DNA of 64,000 bases from Deltaproteobacteria bacterium (GCA_016190375.1 JACPQR010000080.1:1-64000); one strand, 5' to 3'. Positions 28,463 to 38,720 are shown, numbered from the stretch's first letter. Program-made: numbers and translations. The notes: generated by a model from the letters alone, not told the origin.

Positions 28463-29374
28463 ATGCCTGCCCGAACGGTCACGACGGGGGCCGAGCAGAG
28501 AGCTCCCACCGAGGCGAGCGCCGCCGGCGCCCATGTCTCCCCGGCCGGCGAGCCAGCCTCGGGGCGCGGCGTCCCCTGGCGCCGCATCGGCGGAGCCCTC
28601 GCCGTCGCCGGGCTCGCCGCGGGGCGCGTCGCCGCGCGGGCCGGCGCGCAGGTCGGTTCGGCGGTCTCGGCGGCCTACCACGCGGTGGATCCGGACGTTC
28701 GCCGCCAGATCGGAGAGCTCCCGCTCGTCGGCCTGACGATGCTGGCGCCGGGTCGCCGCGAGGTCGTCCCGCTCGCCGACGACGGCCGCAACGTCGTCGT
28801 CTTCGTCCACGGGCTCGGCGGTGGACCAGGGAACTTCTGGCCGATGGGCCTCTACTTCCGCTTGCACGGGAGGTCCCGGAGCTACGCGGTCGCCTTGCCC
28901 GCCGGACGGCCGATCGTGGAGCTCGCGGAGGTGCTCTCCACGTTCCTGGAAGACCTCGCGCGCGCCAACGACCTGCCGGAGGGGCGGCGGGTCGACATCG
29001 TCGCCCACAGCATGGGCGGGCTCGTGGCCCGCGCCGCGCTCGAGCGCTCGGAGATCTCGGCACGGGTTGCGACGCTGATCACGCTCGGCACGCCGCACGA
29101 AGGAACGCACCTCGCGCGCCTCGCGGTCTCGACGAGCCTGCTCGAGCTGCGGCGGAGCTCCGACCTCGTCGAGCGGCTCCGCGAGCAGCTCCCCTGGAAG
29201 GGACCGCCCGAGAGGCCGCGGCTCGTCGCGTTCTGGAGCGCCGCGGACACCGTGCTCCTGCCGCACACGACGGGGCGGGTGGACGGCGCGGACAGCGTCG
29301 AGATCGAGGGCGCCTCGCACTACGGCTACCTGCTCCAGCCGGCGATCTGGGCAAAGGTCCTGTCCGCGCTGTGA
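28463..29374 (+). CDS. Alpha/beta hydrolase, lipase-like
   Basis: 303 aa. After a hydrophilic N terminus there is a weakly hydrophobic stretch (GGALAVAGLAAGRVAARAGA) that could be a membrane anchor. The hydrolase core has the oxyanion loop VVVFVHGLGGGPGNF near residue 111, the nucleophile elbow AHSMGG (Ser183), and the expected acid (WSAADTVLLP) and His (GASHYGYLL). TLGTPHEGT after the nucleophile is typical of triacylglycerol lipases and PGAP1-like esterases. The substrate is likely a lipid ester. A TAGCCT box lies 19 nt before the ATG. Confidence 0.87.
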   Translation: MPARTVTTGAEQRAPTEASAAGAHVSPAGEPASGRGVPWRRIGGALAVAGLAAGRVAARAGAQVGSAVSAAYHAVDPDVRRQIGELPLVGLTMLAPGRREVVPLADDGRNVVVFVHGLGGGPGNFWPMGLYFRLHGRSRSYAVALPAGRPIVELAEVLSTFLEDLARANDLPEGRRVDIVAHSMGGLVARAALERSEISARVATLITLGTPHEGTHLARLAVSTSLLELRRSSDLVERLREQLPWKGPPERPRLVAFWSAADTVLLPHTTGRVDGADSVEIEGASHYGYLLQPAIWAKVLSAL

Positions 29375-29465
29375 GCGAATAGTGCCGCCACTGAGCCGCT
29401 GCGAGGTCCGGTCCCCGCCGGCGCCTGGCCGCTCGATCGCCATGGCCTATCCCCGCGCGTTGATG

Positions 29466-29471
29466 TAGCGT
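29466..29471 (+). promoter_or_regulatory. Putative -10 box (TAGCGT) of the OmpA-family gene
   Basis: TAGCGT lies 7 nt before ATG 29479, matching the short-leader pattern seen elsewhere in the window. Low-information motif. Confidence 0.3.
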
Positions 29472-29478
29472 GCGCGCC

Positions 29479-30039
29479 ATGCGAGGAAGAGACCTGGTTC
29501 CGATCGTGGTTGCGCTCCTGGTGGCCTTCGTCTTTGGCGCCTGCCGGACGGTGGCCGTGATCCGCGAAGGGGAGCCCGTGACGATCGCGGCGACGCCGCC
29601 CCCGCCGCCTCCGCCGCCTCCCGAGGCGCCGCCGCCTCCCCCGGTCGTGCAGGTCGAGGCGAGCCGGATCAGGGTGGACGAGAAGATCCAGTTCGAGCTG
29701 GACAGCGCGGACATCAGCTCGGTCTCGAACGGCTTGCTCGATCAGATCGCGACCGTCATCAACTCGCATCCCGAGGTCGGCCGGATCCGCGTCGAGGGGC
29801 ACACCGATCGCCAGGGCGCCGCGCAGTACAACCGGACCCTGTCGCAGCGGCGTGCCGAGGCGGTCGTCGTCTACCTCGTCCGCAAGGGCGTCCCGCGCGC
29901 ACGGCTCGACCCGCGGGGCTTCGGCTTCGACAGGCCGCTCGGCTCGAACGACACCGACGATGGGCGCGCGCAGAACCGGCGCGTCGAGTTCAACTTCGTG
30001 ACTCCGCCGGCCGCGCCGGCCCAGGGAGGTGCCCAGTGA
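29479..30039 (+). CDS. OmpA-family lipoprotein with proline-rich linker
   Basis: 186 aa. Lipoprotein signal with a Cys at residue 22 (VAFVFGAC), a run of nine prolines and a second PPPPP run, then a C-terminal OmpA-like peptidoglycan-binding domain (residues about 70-178). The domain shows the expected VEGHTDRQGAAQYNRTLSQR block and the end motif GRAQNRRVEF. It should anchor the outer membrane to peptidoglycan, as Pal or OmpA do. ATG 29479 is preferred over GTG 29470. The stop overlaps the GTG of the next gene (GTGA), so the two form a small operon. Confidence 0.88.
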   Translation: MRGRDLVPIVVALLVAFVFGACRTVAVIREGEPVTIAATPPPPPPPPPEAPPPPPVVQVEASRIRVDEKIQFELDSADISSVSNGLLDQIATVINSHPEVGRIRVEGHTDRQGAAQYNRTLSQRRAEAVVVYLVRKGVPRARLDPRGFGFDRPLGSNDTDDGRAQNRRVEFNFVTPPAAPAQGGAQ

Positions 30040-30542
30040 CCTCGCGATCCTGCATTCCCGCGCTCCTCGTCGCCGCGCTCGTGGCGTCGATCGGGTGCGC
30101 GCGCGTCACGCCTTCCCGCCGCAACCTCAGGAGCGCCGTCGAGGCGAAGCGCGGCGAGCTGACCCGCTGCTGGGACGAGACCATCGCCCGAAACGCCCGC
30201 GCCCGGGGGAACGTGGTCGTCTGGATGAACGTGGACGACGAGAGCGGCAGGGTCACGACAGTGGAGGTCGAGGCCAACGGGACCCGTGACGACACGCTCG
30301 GGACCTGCGTCTCGGGCACCCTGCAGGCGATCCAGCTCAGCGAGCCGCCTCCACTGGCCTTGAGGGTCCAGTACACGTTGCTCTTCGAGCCGACGAGGGC
30401 AGCGCCGCCGCCGCCCGCCGTGCGCGTCGGTCCGGCGGAGCCGCCGCCTCCGCCCGCGGTCCGCGTGGAGCCGTCCGCGCCGCCGCCCCCAGCGGTGCGC
30501 GTCCAGCCGCCGCCGCCCCCCGCGGTTCGCGTCGGGCACTGA
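30036..30542 (+). CDS. Lipoprotein with AgmX/PglI-like domain and PPPPAVRV tail
   Basis: 168 aa. The signal peptide ends in a lipobox (VASIGC). The central domain (about residues 28-118) follows the AgmX/PglI C-terminal pattern: a helix with one Cys (RGELTRCWDETIARNARARG), beta strands (VVVWMNVDDESGRVTTVEVE) and a second Cys helix (LGTCVSGTLQAIQL). The C-terminal 50 residues are four copies of a proline-rich unit PPPPAVRV, likely an extended linker or a binding site. It overlaps the OmpA-like gene by four bases and is probably co-translated, so the two proteins may act together in the envelope. Confidence 0.82.
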   Translation: MTSRSCIPALLVAALVASIGCARVTPSRRNLRSAVEAKRGELTRCWDETIARNARARGNVVVWMNVDDESGRVTTVEVEANGTRDDTLGTCVSGTLQAIQLSEPPPLALRVQYTLLFEPTRAAPPPPAVRVGPAEPPPPPAVRVEPSAPPPPAVRVQPPPPPAVRVGH

Positions 30543-30582
30543 GGCAGACCTCTTCTTCCTCACGCTCACCGCACTGCCCTCG

Positions 30583-31443
30583 TCAACCGGACGCCAGGCA
30601 GTCGCCGGAGACGCAGATCTCGTCGGCCTCGCAGGGGTCGCCACACGAACCGCAGTTTTCGCTGTCCGCGTCCAGGTCCGTGCAGTCGATCACGTCGCCC
30701 TCCCGGCACTGGTCTGGCCAGTCTACCTCGCAGACGCACTGGCCCTGTTGGCTGCAGCCCGTCGAGTGGCCCCCGCACACCGTCCCGCACGTACCGCAGT
30801 TCTGAGGGTCGCCGTTGAGCTCCGTGCAGGTGACGTGATCGTCTGACACGCAGGCGTCGGGCATGAAGCCACCGCAGGTGCACTCGCCGTCCCAGCAGCC
30901 GCTGGCACCTATGCAACGGAAGCCGCACGCGCCGCAGTTCTCGAGGCTGAGCTCGAGGTCGACGCATTTGCCGTCGCAGATCACGGCCGGTGCCTCGCAG
31001 ACGCACTCGCCGTCCCTGCAGCCCTTGACATCAGGGCAAAGGAAGCCGCACGCGCCGCAGTTCTCCCGACTGGAATCGAGGTCGACGCATTCGCCGCCGC
31101 AGTTCACGGTCGGTTCCGCGCAGTCGCCGTCGCCGTCGCCGTCGCCGTCCACGTCGCCGTCGCCGTCGCCGTCGCCGTCCACGTCGCCGTCGCCGTCCAC
31201 GTCGCCGTCGCCGTCCACGTCGCCGTCGGCATCGGCGTCGGCGTCGCCTCCCGCGTCCACGTCGTCGGCTCGGCATCGCGGGAAGACGCTGCACCGGGGG
31301 TCCTCGCAGTCGACGAGCCCGTCGTGGTCGTTGTCCACGTCGTCGGCGCAGCGGTCGATCGAGTCCTCGCCGCCCGCCTCCTCCGTGTCGCAAGCGACAG
31401 CCGCGAGCACGACCATCGTGGCACCGAGGGTGCAGCGCACCAT
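30583..31443 (-). CDS. Cys-rich lipoprotein with Gly/Asp linker
   Basis: 286 aa. Lipoprotein signal ends LAAVAC. An EF-hand-like stretch (DDVDNDHDGLVDCEDPRC) follows, then a linker of alternating Asp and Gly (DVDGDGD) about 40 residues long. The C-terminal half has five Cys-rich units, each with ENCGACGF or QNCGTCG and a paired C-x-CGG segment, spaced about 35 residues. These resemble Stigma1-type repeats of myxobacterial surface proteins. No enzyme signature. It is convergent with the AgmX-like lipoprotein gene. Confidence 0.85.
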   Translation of the reverse strand: MVRCTLGATMVVLAAVACDTEEAGGEDSIDRCADDVDNDHDGLVDCEDPRCSVFPRCRADDVDAGGDADADADGDVDGDGDVDGDGDVDGDGDGDGDVDGDGDGDGDCAEPTVNCGGECVDLDSSRENCGACGFLCPDVKGCRDGECVCEAPAVICDGKCVDLELSLENCGACGFRCIGASGCWDGECTCGGFMPDACVSDDHVTCTELNGDPQNCGTCGTVCGGHSTGCSQQGQCVCEVDWPDQCREGDVIDCTDLDADSENCGSCGDPCEADEICVSGDCLASG

Positions 31444-31528
31444 CCTCGTCAGGGTATCACGGGGCGTTCTTGGCTGCGGCAGCCCGTTGCCGTCCCGGTG
31501 TTGGCTTGCGCGCCATCGATGGAGTCGT

Positions 31529-32347
31529 TCACGTCAAGTTCACGGACTCGTAGCTCTCGGGATCGGCGGCTTCGCGGAGGATGACGACCGTGCCGTCGGC
31601 CGCCAGGCGGAAGTGGTCGAAGATGTCGGCGTCGCGCACGATCTCGACGAGGTGAAGGCCCTCGGCGGCCTGCTCGGCCTCGATCTCCTCGCCGATCCAC
31701 CGCTCGACCTCGCCGCCCGCCGCCGCGTCGAGCGGGGCTGAAAGGTAGATGACCGCGTGATTCTCGCCGAAGCCGACGATCGGCTCTTCCTCCTCGGGCA
31801 GGTCGTCGCCGTTCTCGTCGTCCCAGATGAAGAGGAGCGCCATGCCGAGGCCCATCGTGTTGCAGCCGCAGGCCGCCTCATCGTCGCAGGCGCGCTCACA
31901 CACCCAGAGCGTGTCGGGAGGCGCGAGCGTCAAGGTAACGGACGTTCCGCCGACCAGGCTCTCGGGTGCGGGAAACGAGTCGATGACCGGGGCAGGGTCG
32001 GGGCCGTCGTCCGAGAGCTGGAACCAGAGGACGCCGATCTTCGGGTCGGCCGCCGTGGGCTCGAGACCATCGTCGGGCACGAGGTCCAGGTCGATCGTCA
32101 GGGCACCGACCTCCTGGCGCGGCAGATCCGCATCACCGTCCGCGTCCGCGTCGCCGTCTGCGTCCGCGTCGCCATCCGTGTCGGCGTCGCCGTCGGTGTC
32201 CGCGTCACCGTCCGTGTCCGCGTCGCCATCCGCGTCCGCGTCGCCATCCGCGTCGGCATCAGCGTCCCCGTCGCCTCCGCCCCGATCGCCGCAGCCTGCC
32301 GAGACCAGAGTCGCCAACAGAATCGCCCACAGCCCGTGTTTCGTCAT
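31529..32347 (-). CDS. Lipoprotein with long (D/G/A/T) repeat linker
   Basis: 272 aa from ATG 32347 (signal LLATLVSAGC). The first 50 mature residues are a nearly perfect alternation of [14 protein letters not shown] units; the DNA (about 32130-32275) is a hexamer-type microsatellite and should be prone to length change. The globular remainder (about residues 75-272) contains LTIDLDLVPDDGLEPT and WVCERACDDEAACGC followed by FIWDDENGDDLPE, possibly a calcium site. No family recognised. Longer in-frame starts lie in antisense-type sequence. Confidence 0.82.
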   Translation of the reverse strand: MTKHGLWAILLATLVSAGCGDRGGGDGDADADADGDADADGDADTDGDADTDGDADTDGDADADGDADADGDADLPRQEVGALTIDLDLVPDDGLEPTAADPKIGVLWFQLSDDGPDPAPVIDSFPAPESLVGGTSVTLTLAPPDTLWVCERACDDEAACGCNTMGLGMALLFIWDDENGDDLPEEEEPIVGFGENHAVIYLSAPLDAAAGGEVERWIGEEIEAEQAAEGLHLVEIVRDADIFDHFRLAADGTVVILREAADPESYESVNLT

Positions 32348-32610
32348 GCTCGCGCGGCGGTGCAAGCGCCGTACCTGCGCGGATCGCGCCAACTCGGGCA
32401 AACGCATCATGGGTGTGGCGCGGCGATGACACCATTCTCGGCGGCCGTGCCGATCGCGAGCGCTCAGCGGTGGTGTCCGGGTGACCGCCCGGCGGCATGG
32501 GCCGACGGCGTGAAGGGGGCGTCGCCTCGCAGCGCTTCCTGGTTCGCGGGCTGGCAGGCGCGCGGGTCGATCTCGATGCCCGGCGGCTGGGTCCTGGACC
32601 CTTGGCGCTA

Positions 32611-32976
32611 CTAGAAAGCGCCCTGCGCCTGACCGGCGCGGCCCTCGGTCCAGAGCCGGTTCAGCTCGGACTGCACGAGCGCCATGCTCACGACGGAGAG
32701 GCCGAAGATCGCGCACAGGAGGCTGGGGATCGTGATGTCGTTCTGCCTGATGCCCGCCTTCCCCTGCGCCTCGACCGTGAGCTGCGCGTAGCGGTACCAC
32801 ACGTAGATCCCCCACAGCCCGCAGGTGACGATGCACAGCACGATGTCCAGGCCCGGGTTGGGCTCGCCTCGCCCGAGGAAGCCGCGCAGGTCGCTCCCGA
32901 TCTGGTACATCCAGAAGATCCCGTAGATCCCGCAGGTGATGAACGTGAACAGGATGCACTGCCAGACGATTCGCAT
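32611..32976 (-). CDS. DUF4234 small membrane protein
   Basis: 121 aa with three or four hydrophobic segments. The first (FTFITCGIYGIFWMYQIGSDL) is the DUF4234 signature, repeated in the second (IVLCIVTCGLWGIYVWYRYA). A third lies at LLCAIFGLSVVSMALVQ. The family is of unknown function and often found as stand-alone inner-membrane proteins. ATG 32976 is chosen; the upstream part of the open frame is antisense to the divergent lipoprotein's leader. It is divergent from the gene at 33068. Confidence 0.87.
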   Translation of the reverse strand: MRIVWQCILFTFITCGIYGIFWMYQIGSDLRGFLGRGEPNPGLDIVLCIVTCGLWGIYVWYRYAQLTVEAQGKAGIRQNDITIPSLLCAIFGLSVVSMALVQSELNRLWTEGRAGQAQGAF

Positions 32977-33067
32977 GCGACCGAGTATCTCGTGCAGCGG
33001 GTCCCGTGGCCAGCCCGCACGCGCTTCGTGCTGGTCTCGCTGTCCCTGGCGGCCGCACAATCTCCTG

Positions 33068-33802
33068 ATGCGCGGCATGCCGATCATCCTCGCCTGCCTG
33101 GGTCCGGTGCTCACCGCAGGTTGTGGCGGCGACGATTCCCCCGATCCGGACGCCGGTCCTGGAGTGGACGCATCGGCCGGCGACGCGGGGCCCGACCCAC
33201 TCGGCTGTGTGGAGCCCGATCGGTCTTGCCCGGAGGATCAGCCCGTCCCGAGCGCCCCCTGCGAGGGAGCACTCGAGTGCGAGTACGAAGATCCGAACGG
33301 CGTGGACACGTGGATCTACGAGTGCGAGGGAGGCGTCTGGATCGCGGACCTGAACGGATGCCAGCTCGACGGCTGCCCCGTGCCGCCGCTCGGCGAGCTC
33401 TGCCTCGAGCCGTTCCAGGGCACGCTCGACGGTGCGACCGTCGACCTCGGGCCCGCGGACGCCACGCGACCGTTCGCGCCCTTCGAGGACGGCGAGGAGG
33501 TACGGCTCATCGTGGGCGCACAGGGCGGCAGCATGATCGCCTTCCGGCTGCGCGTGCAGGGTGCCCAGGCGCCCGAGTGCGTGGGCGCCACGCTCGCCAT
33601 CACCGCGGACTCCGCCGCGGCCGATCCCCAGCTGATGCGAGTCGCGCTTCACTGCGGCCTGTCGCTCCCGCTCTTCGCGGTGCTGCCGGGCGAGTACTGC
33701 GAGCCAGCGACGGTACCCGTGGACGTCGAGGTGGAGCTGGACGGTGTGGGGGCCGGCCACGCCACGGTTCAGTTCACGACCGAGGGCGAGTGCGTGGGCT
33801 AG
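33068..33802 (+). CDS. Lipoprotein, function unknown
   Basis: 244 aa with signal MRGMPIILACLGPVLTAGC. A short Asp/Gly/Pro linker (DPDAGPGVDASAGDAGPD) is followed by a Cys-rich module (about residues 45-115) and a beta-rich domain to the end. The beta domain contains EEVRLIVGAQGGSMIAFRLRVQG and VDVEVELDGVGAGHATVQF, an Ig-like layout. No family recognised. The gene precedes the PPi-PFK gene by 40 nt on the same strand, but no functional link is visible. Confidence 0.82.
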   Translation: MRGMPIILACLGPVLTAGCGGDDSPDPDAGPGVDASAGDAGPDPLGCVEPDRSCPEDQPVPSAPCEGALECEYEDPNGVDTWIYECEGGVWIADLNGCQLDGCPVPPLGELCLEPFQGTLDGATVDLGPADATRPFAPFEDGEEVRLIVGAQGGSMIAFRLRVQGAQAPECVGATLAITADSAAADPQLMRVALHCGLSLPLFAVLPGEYCEPATVPVDVEVELDGVGAGHATVQFTTEGECVG

Positions 33803-33842
33803 AGCGTGGACACGCATTCGTGAACTTGTTAACCCCGTCCCC

Positions 33843-35117
<1,275 letters not shown>

Positions 35118-35352
35118 GCATCGTGCGTGACAGGACGAGCAGCGCCAGGAGGGCCCACCCGAAGTACGCTCTCCCGGAGGGTGCGACCGTCGTCCGGCAC
35201 GCGCAGCCACCGCCCAATCGCCGTCCGTCGGCGCCTCGCCCGCGTCCGCTCCACCGTTCCCGCCGCCGTCCGTCCCTACTGGTCCAGCATCGGTGCCGGC
35301 GTCAGGCATGCCACCATCCGGAGCCCAACAAAGCTCGGGTCGAGGTGAGCGC

Positions 35353-36270
35353 CTACCAGTACACCCCGACGCACTGGCCCTCCTGGCACTCGATGGCCGA
35401 CGGGTCGGCGCAGGCGATCGCGGCGCAGTCCACGTCGTCGCAGTAGGGCAAGCACTCGTCGGGCAGCGGGGCGCCCTCCTGGTCGCCGTCGGGCTCGTCC
35501 ATTCCGGCCGAGCCTTCCTCGACCCAGCAGGTCGACCCGTCGAGGAGCGAGCGCGGGACCACCGCGGGGCAGGTGCAGCACTGCGAGGTGTCGATCGCCC
35601 ACGCGCAGTCGGCGTCGGTCACGCACCGCGGAGGCGGCTCGCAGTAGTTCTGTGCGCCGCACTGGCCGAGGACACAAGTGGAGCCGGCGCCCATGCCCCC
35701 GTTCACGCAATCCTGGTCCGTCCAGCAGCCCCCCCAGTCCTCGCCCTCGCCGTCCGGCCGGATCTCGTAGTCGCACGCCAGGCTGCACACGAACAGCCCG
35801 TCGCCCGAATCCGCGCAAAGGGTCGCGCAGCACCCGGTGGGATCCGCGGGGCAGTCGGACGGCGCCGTGCACTCGCTGCCCTCGCGGACACAAGCGAACG
35901 CTCCCGAGCCCGAGGGATCCGCGGGGATCCAGCCGGCCGGGCACTCGAGATCGACAGGAACGCAGTGGGCCGTGCACTCGTCGGCCCCCTCCTGGCAGCG
36001 CATGTCGGGAGGGCAGGACACGTCGGTGCACTCCGGCTCGCGGCAGGCGACCGCACACTCGAACACCCCGGAGCCGTCCGGGTCGGCGCACTCGGCGTCG
36101 CAGCAGGCGGCGTCGGTCGCGCAGTCTCCCGGCGCGTCGCAGGCGGAGCGGTCGTCGATGCAGCGCTCGCCGCGACCGTCGGGGTCGGCGAGGCGCTTCT
36201 CGGCCGGGCAGACCTGGTTGGGCCTGCCGCCGCAACCCGCGATCAGGAGAAGGAGCGTGAGGTAGCGCAT
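35353..36270 (-). CDS. Cys-rich lipoprotein
   Basis: 305 aa from ATG 36270 (MRYLTLLLLIAGC). The mature protein holds about 36 Cys in repeated units of roughly 45 residues of the form C-x-APGDCATDAACCDAEC or C-TAPSDCPADPTGCCATLC, each ending in DGSGVFECAV-type sequence. The spacing suggests four disulfide-rich repeats followed by a divergent C-terminal unit. It lacks an Asp-rich linker. Surface location is inferred; no catalytic motif. The longer in-frame start at 36336 adds a non-signal sequence. Confidence 0.82.
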   Translation of the reverse strand: MRYLTLLLLIAGCGGRPNQVCPAEKRLADPDGRGERCIDDRSACDAPGDCATDAACCDAECADPDGSGVFECAVACREPECTDVSCPPDMRCQEGADECTAHCVPVDLECPAGWIPADPSGSGAFACVREGSECTAPSDCPADPTGCCATLCADSGDGLFVCSLACDYEIRPDGEGEDWGGCWTDQDCVNGGMGAGSTCVLGQCGAQNYCEPPPRCVTDADCAWAIDTSQCCTCPAVVPRSLLDGSTCWVEEGSAGMDEPDGDQEGAPLPDECLPYCDDVDCAAIACADPSAIECQEGQCVGVYW

Positions 36271-36409
36271 GCGTGGCACGCTTGCAGGCCGCGTGCCCGA
36301 ACAATCGCAAGGATTCCCGCGAAAAGCGTGTGCCACGACCGGGCCAACCGATGTGCCTCGACCCCGCGGCGCGTGGACAGTCGGTCAGCGCGCGTGGTAG
36401 TTGCGGAGC

Positions 36410-36973
36410 ATGCTCGGTCACTGGATGTGCCTCTTGCTGGCCCTTTTCTCGCTCGAGGCTTGCTCCGGACGGCGAGGTGGGGGAGGGGACGACGACAGCT
36501 CGGACGGCGACGCCGATTCGGACTCGGACACCGACTCGGATTCGGACTCGGACACCGACAGCGATGCCGACTCCGACACCGACTCGGACGGCGACGCCGA
36601 CGAGCTCTACGCCTGTCCCGTGTCCGCCTGCTGGGCCGACTGCATCGGCGACGGCACCGGTGTCTCGACGTGTTTGTCGTACTGCGAGCTGGATGAAGGC
36701 ATCGGCTGCTACAAGCTCTGCCTCGCGCAGGACGTGTCCGTCTCCACCTGCATCAGCTACTGCGGCCTCGACTCCCCCTGCGCCGAGGTCCTCTGCTGGG
36801 AGCTCTGCGCCGCCGCCGGCACCTCGACCTCGACCTGCGACAGCTACTGCGGCCACGACCTCGACCCCTGCACGACCTGCTCGCCCGCCGACTCCGCCGG
36901 CGAGGCCTGCATGAGCACCTGCCTCGCCGACGGCACCTCCACCCCGACCTGCACGAGCTACTGCGAAGACTGA
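36410..36973 (+). CDS. Lipoprotein with tandem STCxSYC Cys repeats
   Basis: 187 aa. Signal ends LFSLEAC; TTG 36401 would add three residues. A 40-residue linker of Asp, Ser and Thr (DSDSDTDSDSD) follows. The C-terminal part is four copies of a 30-residue unit ending in STC-x-SYC (VSTCLSYCE, VSTCISYCG, STCDSYCGH, TPTCTSYCED), each with two further Cys. All Cys are evenly spaced and probably pair within units. No homologue recognised. The gene is followed immediately by the dispersed palindromic repeat. Confidence 0.8.
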   Translation: MLGHWMCLLLALFSLEACSGRRGGGGDDDSSDGDADSDSDTDSDSDSDTDSDADSDTDSDGDADELYACPVSACWADCIGDGTGVSTCLSYCELDEGIGCYKLCLAQDVSVSTCISYCGLDSPCAEVLCWELCAAAGTSTSTCDSYCGHDLDPCTTCSPADSAGEACMSTCLADGTSTPTCTSYCED

Positions 36974-36975
36974 AA

Positions 36976-37252
36976 TGGGGACACGCACCCGGTCGGCAAG
37001 TGGCGAATAATACACGTGTTTCAGGGACAACCGCGCGTTTCGCGCGGCCGCTCGAAGAAACGGGCTCGGAGGGAACCGCCGCGATCGGGGACGCGATCGG
37101 GGACACGCACCCGGCGCCGCGATCGGGGACACGCACCCGGTCGGCAAGTGGCGAATAATAAACGTGTTTCAGGGGCAACCGCGCGTTTCGTGCGGCCGCT
37201 CGAAAAAAAACGGGCTCGGAGGGGACCGCCGCGACCGGCCGTCGTGATGGCG
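36976..37252. repeat. Dispersed GGGGACACGCACCC repeat, two and a half copies
   Basis: Two full copies begin at about 36976 and 37127; a short extra left end lies at about 37101. Each has GGGGACACGCACCCGGTCGG, an AATAATA stretch, CAGGGACAACCGCGCG (CAGGGGCAACCGCGCG in the second), and AACGGGCTCGGAGGG. In the first copy CCGCGCG-TTT-CGCGCGG is a perfect hairpin; the second carries one change in the arm. Confidence 0.75.
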
Positions 37253-37265
37253 CCCGCGCCGAGCG

Positions 37266-38720
37266 CTACGGAATCCGCAGCGATCCCACCACGGCCGCCG
37301 TGCCGGCCGGGAGCTCGGCGTACGTCTCGCCGTACCCGTACACGTTCACCCCGTACGTGCCGGGCGCGACGTCGAGGTCGAACGCGTACGCGGTCGACGA
37401 GCACGGAATCGCGGTCGAGAAGCTCCCGCCCTCCTCGCCTGCGAAGGTCACGCTCGCCTTGCTGCACTCGGGACAGCCTCCGCAATCGGAGCCCGTCGCA
37501 GGTCGATCTCCATTCACCGTCACGTTCCCGCTCACGTGGACCGATTGAACGTCCAGCGTCAGGTCCAAGGTATCTCCGTCGATCACGAGTGCTGGATCGG
37601 CGAGCGCGGTGCCCGGTGGCAGCGCCGCGTACGTCTCGCCGTATCCGTACACGCTCACGGCGTACGTGCCGGGCGCGACGTCGAGGTCGAACGCGTACGC
37701 GGTAGACGAGCACGGAATCGCGGTCGAGAAGCTCGACCCTTCCTCGCTCACGAAGCTCACGCTGGCCTTGCTGCACTCGGGGCAGCCGCCGCAATCGGAG
37801 CCCGTCGCAGGGCGATCTCCGTTAACCGTCACGTTCCCGCTCACGTGGACCGATTGAACGTCCAGCGTCAGGTCCAAGGTATCTCCGTCGATCACGAGCG
37901 CCGGATCGGCGGTCGCGGTGCCCGGTGGCAGCGCCGCGTACGTCTCGCCGTATCCGTACACGCTCACCGCGTACGTGCCGGGCGCGACGTCGAGGTCGAA
38001 CGCGTAAGCGGTCGACGAGCAGGGAATCGCGGTCGAGAAGCTCGACCCTTCCTCGCTCACGAAGCTCACGCTGGCCTTGCTGCACTCGGGGCAGCCGCCG
38101 CAGTCCGAGCCCGTCGCCGGTCGATCTCCGTTGACCGTCACGTTTCCGCTCACGTGGACCGATTGAACGTCCAGCGTCAGGTCCAAGGTGCCTGCGTCGA
38201 TCACGAGCGCCGGATCGGCGATCGCGGTGCCCGGTGGCAGCGCCGCGTACGCCTCGCCGTATCCGTACACGCTCACTACGTACGTGCCGGGCGCGACGTC
38301 GAGGTCGAACGCATACGCGGTCGAGGAGCACGGAATCGCGGTCGAGAAGCTCGATCCGCCCTCGCTCACGAAGCTCACGCTCGCCTTGCTGCACTCGGGG
38401 CAGCCGCCGCAACTGGAGCCCGTCGCCGGTCGATCTCCATTCACCGTCACGTTCCCGCTCACGTGGACCGACGGCACATCGAGCGTGAGAGCCTCGGGAT
38501 CGCCGCCCCCGCAGACGCCCACCACGCACTCGTAGCCCGCCGGACAGTCGAGCGAGCAGACCGGAGGATCGGCGTCACCGTCGGAGTCGCCGTCGGCATC
38601 GGAGTCGACGTCGGCGTCGGCATCGGAGTCGCCGTCTCCACCGCCGGCGTCCCCGCGGCGCCTGCTGCAGCTCGCCAGAAGGCAGGCCAGCGCGAGCAAC
38701 GCGAACCGAGCGTTAGTCAT
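37266..38720 (-). CDS. Lipoprotein with four near-identical 103-residue repeats
   Basis: 484 aa from ATG 38720 (signal LLALACLLASC). A DGDSDADADVDSDADG linker is followed by one short Cys-rich part (CSLDCPAGYECVVGVC). Then come four copies of a 103-residue beta-rich unit containing SVHVSGNVTVNGDRPATG, GGCPECSKASVSFVSE, STAIPCSSTAYAFDLDVAPG and YAVSVYGYGETYAALPPGTA. The units look like carboxypeptidase-regulatory or collagen-binding B-type beta sandwiches with four Cys. The last copy is more divergent at its end (VVGSLRIP). A surface adhesin or stalk is the likeliest role. Repeats lie on the coding strand with a 309-nt period. Confidence 0.85.
   Translation of the reverse strand: MTNARFALLALACLLASCSRRRGDAGGGDGDSDADADVDSDADGDSDGDADPPVCSLDCPAGYECVVGVCGGGDPEALTLDVPSVHVSGNVTVNGDRPATGSSCGGCPECSKASVSFVSEGGSSFSTAIPCSSTAYAFDLDVAPGTYVVSVYGYGEAYAALPPGTAIADPALVIDAGTLDLTLDVQSVHVSGNVTVNGDRPATGSDCGGCPECSKASVSFVSEEGSSFSTAIPCSSTAYAFDLDVAPGTYAVSVYGYGETYAALPPGTATADPALVIDGDTLDLTLDVQSVHVSGNVTVNGDRPATGSDCGGCPECSKASVSFVSEEGSSFSTAIPCSSTAYAFDLDVAPGTYAVSVYGYGETYAALPPGTALADPALVIDGDTLDLTLDVQSVHVSGNVTVNGDRPATGSDCGGCPECSKASVTFAGEEGGSFSTAIPCSSTAYAFDLDVAPGTYGVNVYGYGETYAELPAGTAAVVGSLRIP
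37300..38500. repeat. 309-bp in-gene tandem repeat, four copies
   Basis: Anchors such as CCGATTGAAC recur at 37541, 37850 and 38159, a period of 309 nt (103 codons). The copies are nearly identical at the DNA level, including synonymous sites, so expansion or gene conversion is recent. The fourth copy near 38468 is more diverged. Confidence 0.85.

Noticed and set aside
32426..32614. Small Trp-rich plus-strand frame (62 codons) ending SWFAGWQARG...WVLDPWRY, possible peptide precursor
   Set aside because: It overlaps the stop of the DUF4234 gene, has no ribosome-binding site and no modification enzyme nearby. Composition alone is not enough.
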